Assembly: GCA_963718405.1 (NCBI GenBank)
Contig: CAVQYZ010000002.1
Span: 1,240,001-1,304,000 of the forward strand
From: Bog-756 sp963718405
Lineage (GTDB): Bacteria; Actinomycetota; Acidimicrobiia; Acidimicrobiales; RAAP-2
Direction of reading: 5' to 3'
Length of the DNA stretch: 64,000 nt
Below the pieces are notes generated by a model. It was not told the origin of the DNA. It ran no database searches and worked only from the letters and a program-made list of their open reading frames with translations. Shown here one piece after another: positions 53,438 through 63,463 of this stretch. A program made the translations under genes and the position numbers. Numbering within the stretch: position 1 is the first letter of the stretch; each line of letters begins with the position of its first letter.

Positions 53438-53965
53438 CTACTGCAACAGGACCAGGTAGCCCCCGACGAAGAACAGTCCTAGCCCCACTGCCGTCCAGAG
53501 GTAAAGGAGTATCGACGCCAGAGCGTCGGCGGTGACGGCCTCGATGAGCAGGACCACGGCCGACAGCGCCAGGATCAGCGCCCCCTTCCTGCGGGTGCGG
53601 TGTCGCCCGGTGGAGCTCAGCGCCGCTCCGTCGGGTCCGATGCCCGGGACTCCCTCGACGGGGGTTCCTTCCAACAGCTCCCGGGCGATGTGCTCAAGGG
53701 ACGCCGCCCGGGCCACGGCCATCCCGAGGTCGGGGCTCTCGATCAGAAGGGCCTGAAGACGGCGGACGTAGGCCCGGCCCCGGGGCGTCCCGGCCCGGTG
53801 GTCCTCTTCCGCCCGCTCCCGGAAGTGCTCGGTGGCGGTGGCCACCCGCTCGGGGTAGTCGAGGGCCAGGTGGGTGGCGGCGGTGAAGGCGTCCTCGACG
53901 CGGGTCCGCCGTCGCTGCTCGTCATCGGGCGACGATGACGACGCCGGCTCTGGCGATTCGAACAT
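53438..53965 (-). CDS. hypothetical protein with C-terminal membrane hairpin
   Basis: The 175-residue protein has a charged N-terminal part rich in Ser/Glu/Arg, a helical middle ('RVEDAFTAATHLALDYPERVA', 'SLEHIARELLEG') and two C-terminal membrane helices ('GALILALSAVVLLIEAVTAD', 'ILLYLWTAVGLGLFFVGGYL'). I recognise no family. The start at 53965 ('MFESPEP') is an alternative to 53971. It converges with the Pro-rich gene, 36 bases away. Confidence 0.7.
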   Translation of the reverse strand: MFESPEPASSSSPDDEQRRRTRVEDAFTAATHLALDYPERVATATEHFRERAEEDHRAGTPRGRAYVRRLQALLIESPDLGMAVARAASLEHIARELLEGTPVEGVPGIGPDGAALSSTGRHRTRRKGALILALSAVVLLIEAVTADALASILLYLWTAVGLGLFFVGGYLVLLQ

Positions 53966-54041
53966 GGTCAAACCCTAAGCCGCTACCGGCTGGTCACGGC
54001 CGCGGCGACCATCTCATGGAGTGGGCCGACGGGAGGCCGGC

Positions 54042-56576
54042 TCACTCGTCGGCCAGGGCCTCGAGGACCGGGATCCGTCGGGCCTGGCGGGCCGGCAGCA
54101 CGCCGGCCACCACGCCGGCCACCACGGCCACGATCACGTACAGCACCAGGGTGAGCCAGGGGATCGACAGCTCCGTGAGTCCGTCGGAGGCCAGCGACCG
54201 CTGGAGGACCCAGGCCCCTCCGACCCCCAGCACCGCACCGACCACGGCTCCGAGGGCGGCGATGATGGCCGACTCCAGCCGCAGGGCTGCTCCGAGTTGG
54301 CGCGACGACATGCCCACCGCCCGGAGCAGCCCGATCTCGCGGACCCGCTCGGTGATGGACAAGCTGAGATTGGTGACCATGCCCAGGTAGCCGATGATGA
54401 GGGCCAGGAGCGAGAGCACGGCCACCAGGTCGACCTGGTGGTTGATGGACTGGTTCTGGTCGGCCTCGACCTGAGCCGGGTCGGCTACAGCCACCTGGGG
54501 GTAGCCGACCAGCGCTCGGGCCAGGGCCCCCCTGGTGGCCGAGGCCCCGGCCCCGGGAGCACCGTCGACGAAGATCACCGACGGGGCCAGGTCGGGATAG
54601 ACGGCGTTCAGGCTGGAGGCGGAGAAGAGGAAGCCACCGTAGTAGCCCAGGCTGTCGAAGATGGCACTGATCGGGCGCCGGGCGTGCACCACGGAGGTGC
54701 TACCGAACTGCTCGGGGAAGATGAACGACACCATCGATCCCAGGTGCCACCCCTCGGCCTGGGCGATGGACTGCTGGACGGCCACCCCACCGGTGTCCAG
54801 CCCGGTCAGGCTCCCCCGGATGGGACCCAGGCCCACCACGCGGGAGTAGGTGGCCGGGTCGATGGCCGCGCCCCAGTTCGACTGGTGGGGCGCTACGTCA
54901 AAGTTGAGATAGGAGGTGGGCGAGACCAGGTCCAGCCCGGGCGTGGACCGCAACCGGGGCACCACGCTGGTGGGCATGGGCTGAACTGCCGACGGGCCGT
55001 TGGACGGCGAACCGGATCCGGCGGTGGTGAGGACGTACCCGGCCAGGACGGTGCGGTTCAGCTGGCCGGTGGAGGACGTTCGGGCCGAGTTGGCAATGAC
55101 CGCCAGGGCGCAGATCAATCCCACCCCCACCACCACCGAGGCGGCCGAGGCCGCCGTCCTGCGGGGGTGGCGCATGGCGTTCTGGCGACCGAGCCCACCG
55201 GCGAATCCCCCGAGCCGCTCCACCGGCCATCCGAGGGCGCCGGCGGTGGCGGCCACCGGCGCCTGGCTCAGGCCGGCCAGACCCAGCACCACCAGGACCG
55301 CTCCCACCACCACGCCGGTGGGGATGCCGGCCAGGAGGGTGCCCACCAGGAGCCCCACCCCCAGCAGGGCCAGCGTCACAGCCACCGGCCGCCGGGCCGG
55401 ATGGGCCACGGCGGCCTCGGCCACCGGATCCAGCCTCAGGGCCACCAGAGCGGGTACCCGCCCGGCCTGCCAGGCCGGAATGACCGAGGCCAGAACGGCT
55501 GCACCGGTCCCGGCGGCCAGGCAGACCAGGGCCTCGGGCCAGTGGATCCCCAGTGGTCCGTCCGGGAGGGCGGTGCCCGAGGCCCGGACCAGGCCCCGCA
55601 GCGCCACGGCCGTCAGGAAGCCCAGGCCCAGGCCCACGGCGGAAGCCACCACCCCGACCAGGCCGGCCTCGCCGGTGACCAGCAGAGCCAGTTGGGCGCG
55701 GCTGGTCCCGAGACAACGGAGCAAGGCCAGCTCCCGACGACGTTGGGCCACCAGGAGGGAGAAGGCATTGACGATGATGAAGATGCCCACCACCAGGGCG
55801 ATGCCGATCAGAACGTCCAGGGTGGTGGTGAACGACAGCACCTGGGACGAGCTCTGGGCCACCACCAGAGCGGTGAGGTGGGAGCGGGTGAGGACCTGGT
55901 CGGATGGCCCGAGTCGCGACTGCACTCGGGTGGCCAGGGCTTCAGGGGTCACCCCCGGTGTGGCTGCGACCAGTACCTCGCTGAGCCTCCCGTGGAGCCC
56001 GGTCAGCCGCTGGGCGTCGGTGAAGTCGACACCGATCACCGTGGCACCGGGTGATCCGGGGACGGACACCCCGGCCTGGGCGCCCACGATGGTGAAGGAC
56101 TCGGCCGGAACGCTCGAGACCACCGGCACCCGTTGCCCGAGGTGGAAGTGTTGGCTGTCGAAGATGGCCGACTGCACCACCACCTGCCCCTTGCCGGTGG
56201 GCATGTGGCCGGCCACCAGGTGACCGACTTGAAGGTCCGGATAGGTGGAGACCGAGACCACCACGGAGTCGGTGTTGCCGATCAGGCGCCCGCCCGCCAC
56301 CATCTGGGCGTACCCGGCAGCCACCGGTGCCACCTGGGCCACCCCTGGCACGCCGGCGATGTCGGCCGCGGTCCGGGCGGGCAGGGAGCCGTCGCCGTAG
56401 ACCGCCACGGCCAGGCCCGGAGGTTGGCCCGATGCCTGGGCCACCGTGGTGGTCTGCACCGAGTCGGCCAGCACGAAGGTCCCCGACATGAAGGTGACGG
56501 CCACGGCAATGGCCACCGCCACCAGAACCAGTCGGCGGGCGTGGGCCCGGGCCTCGGTGACGGCCAGCCGGATCAT
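54042..56576 (-). CDS. FtsX-family ABC transporter permease
   Basis: The 844-residue permease has an N-terminal helix ('LVLVAVAIAVAVTFMSGTFVLA'), a MacB-like extracytoplasmic domain, a first FtsX core near 'RRRELALLRCLGTSRAQL', further helices, a second extracytoplasmic domain and a second FtsX core near 'ERVREIGLLRAVGMSSRQLG'. Such transporters work by mechanical force on lipoproteins, lipids or peptides rather than by substrate pores. Its ATG overlaps the ATPase gene stop by four bases. Confidence 0.93.
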   Translation of the reverse strand: MIRLAVTEARAHARRLVLVAVAIAVAVTFMSGTFVLADSVQTTTVAQASGQPPGLAVAVYGDGSLPARTAADIAGVPGVAQVAPVAAGYAQMVAGGRLIGNTDSVVVSVSTYPDLQVGHLVAGHMPTGKGQVVVQSAIFDSQHFHLGQRVPVVSSVPAESFTIVGAQAGVSVPGSPGATVIGVDFTDAQRLTGLHGRLSEVLVAATPGVTPEALATRVQSRLGPSDQVLTRSHLTALVVAQSSSQVLSFTTTLDVLIGIALVVGIFIIVNAFSLLVAQRRRELALLRCLGTSRAQLALLVTGEAGLVGVVASAVGLGLGFLTAVALRGLVRASGTALPDGPLGIHWPEALVCLAAGTGAAVLASVIPAWQAGRVPALVALRLDPVAEAAVAHPARRPVAVTLALLGVGLLVGTLLAGIPTGVVVGAVLVVLGLAGLSQAPVAATAGALGWPVERLGGFAGGLGRQNAMRHPRRTAASAASVVVGVGLICALAVIANSARTSSTGQLNRTVLAGYVLTTAGSGSPSNGPSAVQPMPTSVVPRLRSTPGLDLVSPTSYLNFDVAPHQSNWGAAIDPATYSRVVGLGPIRGSLTGLDTGGVAVQQSIAQAEGWHLGSMVSFIFPEQFGSTSVVHARRPISAIFDSLGYYGGFLFSASSLNAVYPDLAPSVIFVDGAPGAGASATRGALARALVGYPQVAVADPAQVEADQNQSINHQVDLVAVLSLLALIIGYLGMVTNLSLSITERVREIGLLRAVGMSSRQLGAALRLESAIIAALGAVVGAVLGVGGAWVLQRSLASDGLTELSIPWLTLVLYVIVAVVAGVVAGVLPARQARRIPVLEALADE

Positions 56577-57370
56577 CGGGTCTCGAGTAGCCGCACCTGG
56601 TCCAGGACCGAGTCGGCCGTGGGGTCGGCGAGGTCGGCCACCAGCCGGCCGTCCACCAGGAACACCGCACGGTCGGCGAAGCCCAAGGCCCGGGGGTCGT
56701 GGCTGACCATCACCACGGTCTGCCCGGTCGAGCGGACCACCCCGACGAGGAGCTCGAGGAGCTCGGTGCCCGCTCGGGTGTCGAGGTTGCCGGTCGGTTC
56801 GTCGGCGAAGACCACTTCGGGGTGGGGGGCCAACGCCCGGGCCACCGCCACCCGCTGCTGTTGGCCGCCGGACAACTCGGCGGGGCGGTGCTCCAATCGT
56901 TCACCGAGCCCGAGGACACCGACGAGGTGGTCGAGCCAATCGGTGTCGATGGCGGTGCGGCTGATGGAACAGGGAAGGACGATGTTCTCCTGCACGGTCA
57001 TCGACGGCAGGAGATTGAACGACTGGAAGACGAAGCCCACCCGGTTGCGACGCATGATGGCCGCGTCGTTCTCCGACAGGGTCGAGACTTCGAGGTCGCC
57101 GATGAAGGCCTGGCCCGACGTCAGGCGGTCCAATCCGGCTACGCAGTGCAGCAGGGTCGACTTCCCCGACCCCGATGGTCCGGCGATGGCGGTGAAGGAA
57201 CCCGAGGCGAACTCGACGCTGACGCCACGGAGGGCATCGACGGCAGCATCCCCCTGCCCGTACTGCTTACAGGCGTCGACAGTGCGGGCGCCCGGTTGGG
57301 TGGTGATGCGCTCAGCGCTCGGACCGGCCGCGCGTGTGGCGCCCCTAGCTGCATGTCGGCAGCTTTCCAT
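56573..57370 (-). CDS. ABC transporter ATP-binding protein (MacB/LolD type)
   Basis: The ATPase partner of the FtsX permease has Walker A 'GPSGSGKST', the Q-loop near 'FVFQSFNLLPSMTV', signature 'LSGGQQQRV', Walker B 'VVFADEP' and the H-loop 'MVSHD'. The ABC domain is standard. The start is uncertain: ATG codons occur at 57370 and 57430, and the open frame extends to 57547 as shadow over the lipoprotein gene. I favour 57370, which leaves a short N-terminal extension. No ribosome binding site stands out for either. The gene is followed directly by the permease and preceded by a lipoprotein. Confidence 0.93.
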   Translation of the reverse strand: MESCRHAARGATRAAGPSAERITTQPGARTVDACKQYGQGDAAVDALRGVSVEFASGSFTAIAGPSGSGKSTLLHCVAGLDRLTSGQAFIGDLEVSTLSENDAAIMRRNRVGFVFQSFNLLPSMTVQENIVLPCSISRTAIDTDWLDHLVGVLGLGERLEHRPAELSGGQQQRVAVARALAPHPEVVFADEPTGNLDTRAGTELLELLVGVVRSTGQTVVMVSHDPRALGFADRAVFLVDGRLVADLADPTADSVLDQVRLLETR

Positions 57371-57453
57371 GGCCCGGACGATCTTGTCAGCACCCTCGCC
57401 CCGGTCGGCCGACCCGGGTCGGCGCGACATGGCTGGCGGCGCGGTCGGACCGA

Positions 57454-57831
57454 TTAGCCCAGGCCCATCCGGGTGCAGATGGCGGTGATCTTCGTCTTGT
57501 ACTTGGCTATCTCTGAGGCCTTGCCGTCGACGACGGCGTGGGCCCACTCGCCGCCCAAGGTGTGCAACCTCTTGTAGTCGGCGTGGCGGACGGCCTTCAG
57601 CGTGCTCCTGAGCTCCTTGGGCGTGGCCGACTTACCATCGGCGGCGAGCGCCTTCAGGCTGGCGCAGGCCGTCTTGTCTTTCGCTCCGGGCGTGATCGGC
57701 CCGGTGGATGCCGTCGTAGGAGTGGTGGAATGGTGCGCCTTGGTCGTCGTCGTCGGGCTACTCGATACCGTGCTGCAACCCGCCCCCAGGGCAGCTAGCA
57801 CCGCGACTCCGACAATCCATAGATAGCGCAT
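57454..57831 (-). CDS. small secreted lipoprotein
   Basis: The 125-residue protein has a signal peptide with the lipobox 'LAALGAGC' (Cys near residue 19), then a Thr/Ser-rich linker and a small helical domain with two cysteines ('KTACASLKALAADG' and 'ITAICTRMG'), probably a disulfide. The ATG at 57831 is the signal-peptide start; earlier in-frame codons are noise. It lies upstream of the ABC genes on the same strand and could be a cargo or partner of that transporter, but this is inference. Confidence 0.82.
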   Translation of the reverse strand: MRYLWIVGVAVLAALGAGCSTVSSSPTTTTKAHHSTTPTTASTGPITPGAKDKTACASLKALAADGKSATPKELRSTLKAVRHADYKRLHTLGGEWAHAVVDGKASEIAKYKTKITAICTRMGLG

Positions 57832-57937
57832 TGGTGCAATATACAGCCCAGGTGGCTCCGGATGCAGTGCGAGGCCGTCATCGCCCGGACGGAACGGGTC
57901 AAGTGCAGCCGGCACCAGGTGGCCGGCCGGCGCCGTT

Positions 57938-60062
57938 TCAGGCGGCCCTGCGCAGATGGATGGTGACGCCGGCGTTCCGCGGCGAGAGCGTCACGGTTCC
58001 GGTCTTCTCGTCGACCACTCCAGTCGAAGCCGCGGCGATGTTGTCGATCATGATCGGGAGTTGGACCAACACCGGTCCGGATGGTCGGTGTCCACGGAAG
58101 CTCAGGGACACCGACCGGCCGGTGGAGGTGATGGTGAGGCCCAGTCGTTGCCCGTCGACGGTTGGGAAGTCGGAGACCGACAGGGACGAACCGCCAGCCA
58201 GCCATGGCCCGGGAATGCCGCGACCGACGATCAGGGACCCGTTCGAGCTCTGGGCCACCAGCGAGTCCAACAGCACGGCGTTGGCCTGGGACATACCCCA
58301 GGCATGAGGGGAGGATCCTTGACCGGCCGTCGGGTGCTTCCCGATCCAGGGGGTGTCAAAGGACGGGGCCGACGAACTCTCCCACCAGGAGTAGGGCCCG
58401 CTCTGACTGTTGGCGATCATGAACTCGTAACTGAGGATGCCCTGGTCGCGGTGGGACTGACTGGCCAGACCGGCAATGCCGTACCCGGCGTTGTAGGCAC
58501 TCGAGTAGTAGTCGTCGGGGAAGCCGCCGAAGGTGTCGGCCGGAAGGAGCCCGCCGAGGAGCCCGAAGCCATGGGCGTAGGTGGAGTCGATCAGGGACAG
58601 GCCCGGACCGCTCAGGGCCGCGCCGAACAGCGAACCGTCCCACGCCCACCGTCCGATGGGTGAGGCCCAGTTGGCATCACGAGGGTTGGAACAGGTGTTG
58701 GCGGTATTGGGCTCGACCATCGAGCACGGGAGGTACGCCAACCCGAACCGGGCGATGGTCGACTCGAGGGTCCGGCTGGTGGCCGACAACAGGCTGTCGT
58801 ACTGATCGCGAGGCCCAGCTCTCCTGGTCGGTGTCGCCCAGGCGCGTGGCCACGTACCGGTAGGCGGCCAGCCCCAACAGGGCGTCGTAGTCGTCGGTGG
58901 TCCAGTAGCCGTTGAAATCGATGTCGTCGGTCGACTGCATGATCCCGTCCGGCCCGGTCCGGTCGGCGGCGATGGTATGTGCCGCCTCTTCGATGCTGGG
59001 CCGGGAGGCACGGCCGGTTCCGGCCGAGTCGAAGTTCATCCTGACGAAGTTGAGGTCCCCGGTCTTCAACAGGTACACCGCCCACAGCCACGGGTAGGTC
59101 CACAGGCCGTCCTGGTACTGGCCCTGCTCCCCCACCACCTTGCGGGCCTCGAGCAACAGCGCATGGGCGCCGGTGAAGTATCCCTGGGTGAACAGCGTGG
59201 ACAGGATGCCGATGACGTCGTGGCTGTACTCGGCTTGGTACCCGTTGACGCCGGTGTGGATTTCGTTACTGCTGCGGGCGATCTGGGTGTAGATGAAGCC
59301 GGCCCGGTAGGCGTCGTTGAGGGCCACATCGGGGACGGAGACCTCGGCGATGCCAGCCAGTTGTCGATCCCAGAAGTCCTTCATGTCGTTGAAGTGCTGA
59401 TCGAAGCTCCCGGCATCGGCCAGTTGCTTTGCGGTGGGCCAGGGGTAGGTGTGCCCGAACCGGTCGGCGGCCACCACGTAGTCGTGAGACACCGTGGTGT
59501 GGGGCCCGACGTCGTCCGGGGCGGTGGAGAGGGCCACCATGCCCGACGACGGCTCGGGGTTCTCCGACACGACATGTCCCGTCGGATTCGTGACGGTCAC
59601 CCGGCTGTAGACGGCCACGTAGGCCCGACCGCCGAACACCACCCGGTCGGCGAACTCGGTGATCGAAATGGTGGCACCGGTGCGTTGGAAGGTGGTGACC
59701 TGAGCCGGGAGGTACCCGTCCTCGTCGGCCCAGGTCGTTGGCGACCCGTTGTAGATGCCGAAGCCATAGTCGCGGTACATCCCGTCCTGCACCAGGAACG
59801 TCCCTCCCAGGCAGGTGACCACACCTTGCTGATTGCCCTCCCAGCCGATCTCCGAAGCGGTGGCGAAGGCCCCGGTGAAGGCGTCGGTCGAAACATTGAG
59901 GGCGCAGTCCCATCGGGTGGCCGGTCCGGTGCCGGTGGTGACCACGACCGGTCGGGGTGGGGTGATCGGTGGAGCGGCGCTGGATCCTCCGCAGGCCGAG
60001 AGCATCCCACCCCCGCCGAGCAGGCACAGCAGGAGTACGGTCCAGATCCGCCACCGGCGCAT
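57938..60062 (-). CDS. secreted lipoprotein resembling six-hairpin glycosidases (frameshifted)
   Basis: The protein of about 707 residues begins with a signal peptide and lipobox 'GGGMLSACGGSS' (Cys near residue 24). The first piece (58677-60062) has an N-terminal beta domain, then helices with 'AYRAGFIYTQIARSS', 'YSHDVIGILSTLFTQG' and 'GYWTTDDYDALLGLAAY'. The second piece (57938 to about 58825) continues with 'RDQYDSLLSATSRTLE' and 'ANWASPIGRWAWDGSLFG', and ends in a beta domain. The shift is at about 58805-58825. The alternating helices and aromatic/acidic motifs resemble (alpha/alpha)6 glycoside hydrolases. The substrate is unknown. It is divergent from the FUSC gene. Confidence 0.78.
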
Positions 60063-60211
60063 GGGGACATCCTCTCAGGCGCCGGGTGGTCTCGCCGGGT
60101 ACCGCCGGCTTCGGGTGTCGGGCGGGAGTTGGCGGGCCAAAGGCGGACTCAGATAAAGGTGGCCATAGATAGGGACCGGCCGGCGACCGACAGAGTAACT
60201 TCGGTGGGACC

Positions 60212-62601
60212 ATGCCCGAGTCTCCGCGGCCTGCTCACTCGACCACGACCGACCAGGGTCCTACGGCAGAGGCCACCGCGGTGACCGCATCCCGGCGTGA
60301 GATCGGCTGGTCGGGGGTGACCGCGTGGTTCCGAGCCAAGGACCCCGATCTCCTGGCGGTCAAGCGTTCGGTGCGGGCCGCGGTGTTCGTTCCATTGGTG
60401 TTCGGCATCGCCCACCTGGCCTCCTCCAACGCCCAGCTAAGCCTGTTCGCGGCGTTCGGCTCCTTCGCCCTGCTCTTGATGGTCGACTTTGCCGGACGAC
60501 CGCGGACCCGCTTCAGCTCCTACGCCATCCTCTTCGTGACCGGAGCGGCCTTCATCGCCCTGGGCACGGCGGTGTCGACCAACAAGGCGTTGTCGGTGGT
60601 GGCCATGGCGGTGGTGGGATTCGTGGTGCTCTTCGCCGGCATCGTCTCACCCCAGGCCGCCACGGCATCGACCGCGGCCTCGTTGCTGTTCGTGCTTCCG
60701 GTGGCGGTGGCCCAACCGTCCTCGGCTATCGGTCCTCGACTGCTCGGATGGGCGCTGGCCGGTGCGCTGTGCCTGCCCGCCTGCATGCTCATCTGGCCCA
60801 CGCCATGGCACGACAACCTGCGGCGCCGGCTGTCGGCCACGGTGTCCTCACTGGCCGATCTGGTTCAGGCCCACGCCGACGGTCGGGTGGACCCCTCCGC
60901 TCACGAGAAGGTGGCGTCCGAGCTCACCCAGTTGAGGAGTCAGTTCGCCGCAACCCCGTACCCACCCACGGGAGCAGCAGCACGAGCGGTGGCGCTGGCC
61001 AAGCTGGTGGGCCGGGTCGAATGGGTGGCCGAGAACGCCCTCTCGCCGCAGGATCAGACCACGGGACTCCAGGCGCCGATCGTGCGAAGGGTGATCGGGA
61101 GTGTGGCCGAGACGCTCCGTCGGACCGCCGACCTCATCGCCGACATCAACGCCCATCCTGTCGATGATCCAGCCATGATTGAAGCCCTCCAGCACTCCAC
61201 CCAGGAGTTGGACCAGCTCATCGTGGCCGACCTCGATGCCGAGGTGGCGACGTTGATCGATCCGAACTTCGACCTTGACCAGGTCGCCCGGCCGGCCGGG
61301 GATGATTCAGGATCGGCCGGTCACGCGCACCGGCGTCGCATCGTCTCGGCTCTGGACCCGAGCTTCCGGGCCCGGGCGCTCGGGACGGCCACCGAGATGG
61401 TGGCCGACGCCACGCTGGAGGGCGCAGGGGCGCAGGTTGTCGGGGACCGGCGGTTGGGAGCGGTCGGTGAGCCCGCCTCCCGCCAGTTCCTGGAGCCGGG
61501 TCCTCTCCCACCTCTCGTTCCATTCGGTCTGGTTCCGCAACGCCATCCGTGGAGCCATGGGGTTGGCCCTGGCGGTGGCGGTGGTGGAGGTGACCGACGT
61601 CGAGCATGGCTTCTGGGTGGTGCTCGGGACGCTGTCGGTACTGCGCTCCAATGCGCTGGGTACGGGGGCCACGGCCCTGCGGGCCATCGCCGGCACCACG
61701 GTGGGCTTTGTGGTGGGGTCGGCCCTCATGATCGGGATAGGGGGGCACTCGGTGGTGCTGTGGGGACTGCTGCCCGTGGCGGTGCTGGTCTCAGGCATGG
61801 CGCCGTCGATGATCTCCTTCGCCGCCGGGCAGGCCGGCTTCACGGTCGTGGTGGTCATCCTGTTCAACATCATCGACCCGACCGGATGGAAGGTCGGTCT
61901 GACCCGGATCGAGGATGTGGCCATCGGGTGCGGAGTGAGCATCGTGGTGGGCCTGTTGTTCTGGCCCCGGGGAGCCACCGCGGCCCTCGGTCGGGCCCTG
62001 TCCGATGCCTTCGCCGCCAACTCCGGCTACCTGACCGACGCCGTGGACCGGCTCACCATCACCAACCGGGAGTTCGACTGCCAACCCAGCCAGCGGGCCT
62101 CCCATCGGGCCTACCTGCGCCTGGACGACGCCTTCCGTCAGTTCCTGGGCGAGCGGGGAGCCAAGGTGGTGCAGGTCGATACGGTGGCCAAGTTGGTCAC
62201 CGGATCGAACCGGATCCGGCTGGCGGCCTTCACCCTCTCCGAGCTGCCCAGGTTCCCACCGGCGCCGGGTCAGCCCGAACTGGAGTCGGTGAGCATCGCC
62301 GGCGCGGTCCTGCGGGACTCGTTCGCCTCCAGCCATCGCTGGTACCAGGAGTTCGCCGAGCTCCTGACCGACCGGCGTCAGGACGCTCGACCCTCCCCCG
62401 CTCCAAGAGCAGACCGTGGGCGACGTGCTCCAGAGGGCCTTTGACCAAGCCCGGTCGGAGCGCCGGGCCGACGGTCTGCGCAAGACCTTGCAGCTGCTGT
62501 GGGCCGACGAGCTGCTCGAGACCCAGAGCGCGGTCCAGGCCGACCTGGCCAGCTCAGCCGATCTCTTTGTTCACGGCAGGAGCCGCGGGTTGATCGTCTG
62601 A
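60212..62601 (+). CDS. FUSC-family membrane transporter (frameshifted)
   Basis: The locus encodes a protein of about 795 residues in three frames, with shifts at about 61455-61495 and 62385-62405. The first part has a membrane block ('AVKRSVRAAVFVPLVFGI', 'LFAAFGSFALLLMVDFAG') and a soluble helical region. The second block starts near 'FRNAIRGAMGLALAVAV' and has 'GFWVVLGTLSVLRSNA' and 'AIAGTTVGFVVGSALM', typical FUSC motifs. The third frame gives the helical end 'DVLQRAFDQARSERRADG' to TGA at 62601. FUSC proteins export aromatic acids or similar compounds; the substrate here is unknown. The true 3' end overlaps the converging TMEM175-like gene by 48 bases. Confidence 0.85.
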
Positions 62602-63288
62602 GCCCGGGCGGCCGGGGAAGCGGTTGACGAAGGCCTTGGCCAAGTGGTTGGAGGGGATGAGGAGTAGCCAGCAGTAGAGGGCCAGGCCGGTGTCGTACCA
62701 AGCCACGGTGGCGGCCAGGCACACCACCACCAGCAACCACGTGGATCGGAAGTAGCCCATGCGCACGTCGCGTTCGGTGACGTCGGCGCTCTGGAGGTGG
62801 TGGCTCTGGGCGAATAACCGCACGCCCTGGGTGGCGGCAGTGGCCAGGACCAGGTTGAAGGCGAAGATGTCGATGGCCAACGGGTTCTGGCCGAAGCGAC
62901 CCAACAGGTCACTGGTGAACGGCATGAGGGTGATGGTGAACAGGAAGCCGAAGTTCCACCAGGCCAGGCCCTCGACGTGGCCCTCGATGGAACGGAACAC
63001 CCGGTGGTGGGTGAGCCAGAACTGGGCGATGACGTAGAAGGAGACGATATAGGCGGTGAACTGGTCGCCTCCCGTGGTGCTCAGCTGCTTCCAGAGGTAG
63101 TGCCACGACCGGGAGTCGGCGCGGCTCACGCCGGCAATGGGAGGGACCACCAGCTGGAGGACCAACAGGGTGAGGGCGATGGCCACCACTCCGTCAGAGA
63201 GGGCCAGCAGACGCTCGACACCCGGGGTGGTGTCCTCAGCGTCCGAAGCACCGCCTGGGTTGGCGCTCGTTCCGGTGCTGACCTCCAC
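62554..63288 (-). CDS. TMEM175-family potassium channel-like protein
   Basis: The 244-residue membrane protein has the family's first-helix signature 'RLLALSDGVVAIALTLLVL' (usually R..FSDGV.AI..TLL), then five more helices including 'YIVSFYVIAQFWLTHHRVFR', 'FTITLMPFTSDLLG' and 'STWLLVVVCLAATVAW'. Bacterial TMEM175 proteins are leak K+ channels lacking the classical selectivity filter. In this copy the 'FSDG' Phe is Leu. I chose GTG at 63288, with GGGAG eight bases upstream; ATG 63318 or 63369 are alternatives. Confidence 0.85.
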   Translation of the reverse strand: MEVSTGTSANPGGASDAEDTTPGVERLLALSDGVVAIALTLLVLQLVVPPIAGVSRADSRSWHYLWKQLSTTGGDQFTAYIVSFYVIAQFWLTHHRVFRSIEGHVEGLAWWNFGFLFTITLMPFTSDLLGRFGQNPLAIDIFAFNLVLATAATQGVRLFAQSHHLQSADVTERDVRMGYFRSTWLLVVVCLAATVAWYDTGLALYCWLLLIPSNHLAKAFVNRFPGRPGSDDQPAAPAVNKEIG

Positions 63289-63463
63289 CGATCGAGTCTC
63301 CCAGATCCATCCGTGCATCGGTGGAACCGGTGCCGGGTTGACAGTCCCACCGGGCCGGCACTCGTCCATGCCCGGCGGTCCGATCCAACGGGAGCGCCGG
63401 CGGGCCACCCTAGAATCTCGTCACCTGATCGGGCTGCCGCTCAGGAGAGCGAGGGGAGTTGTC

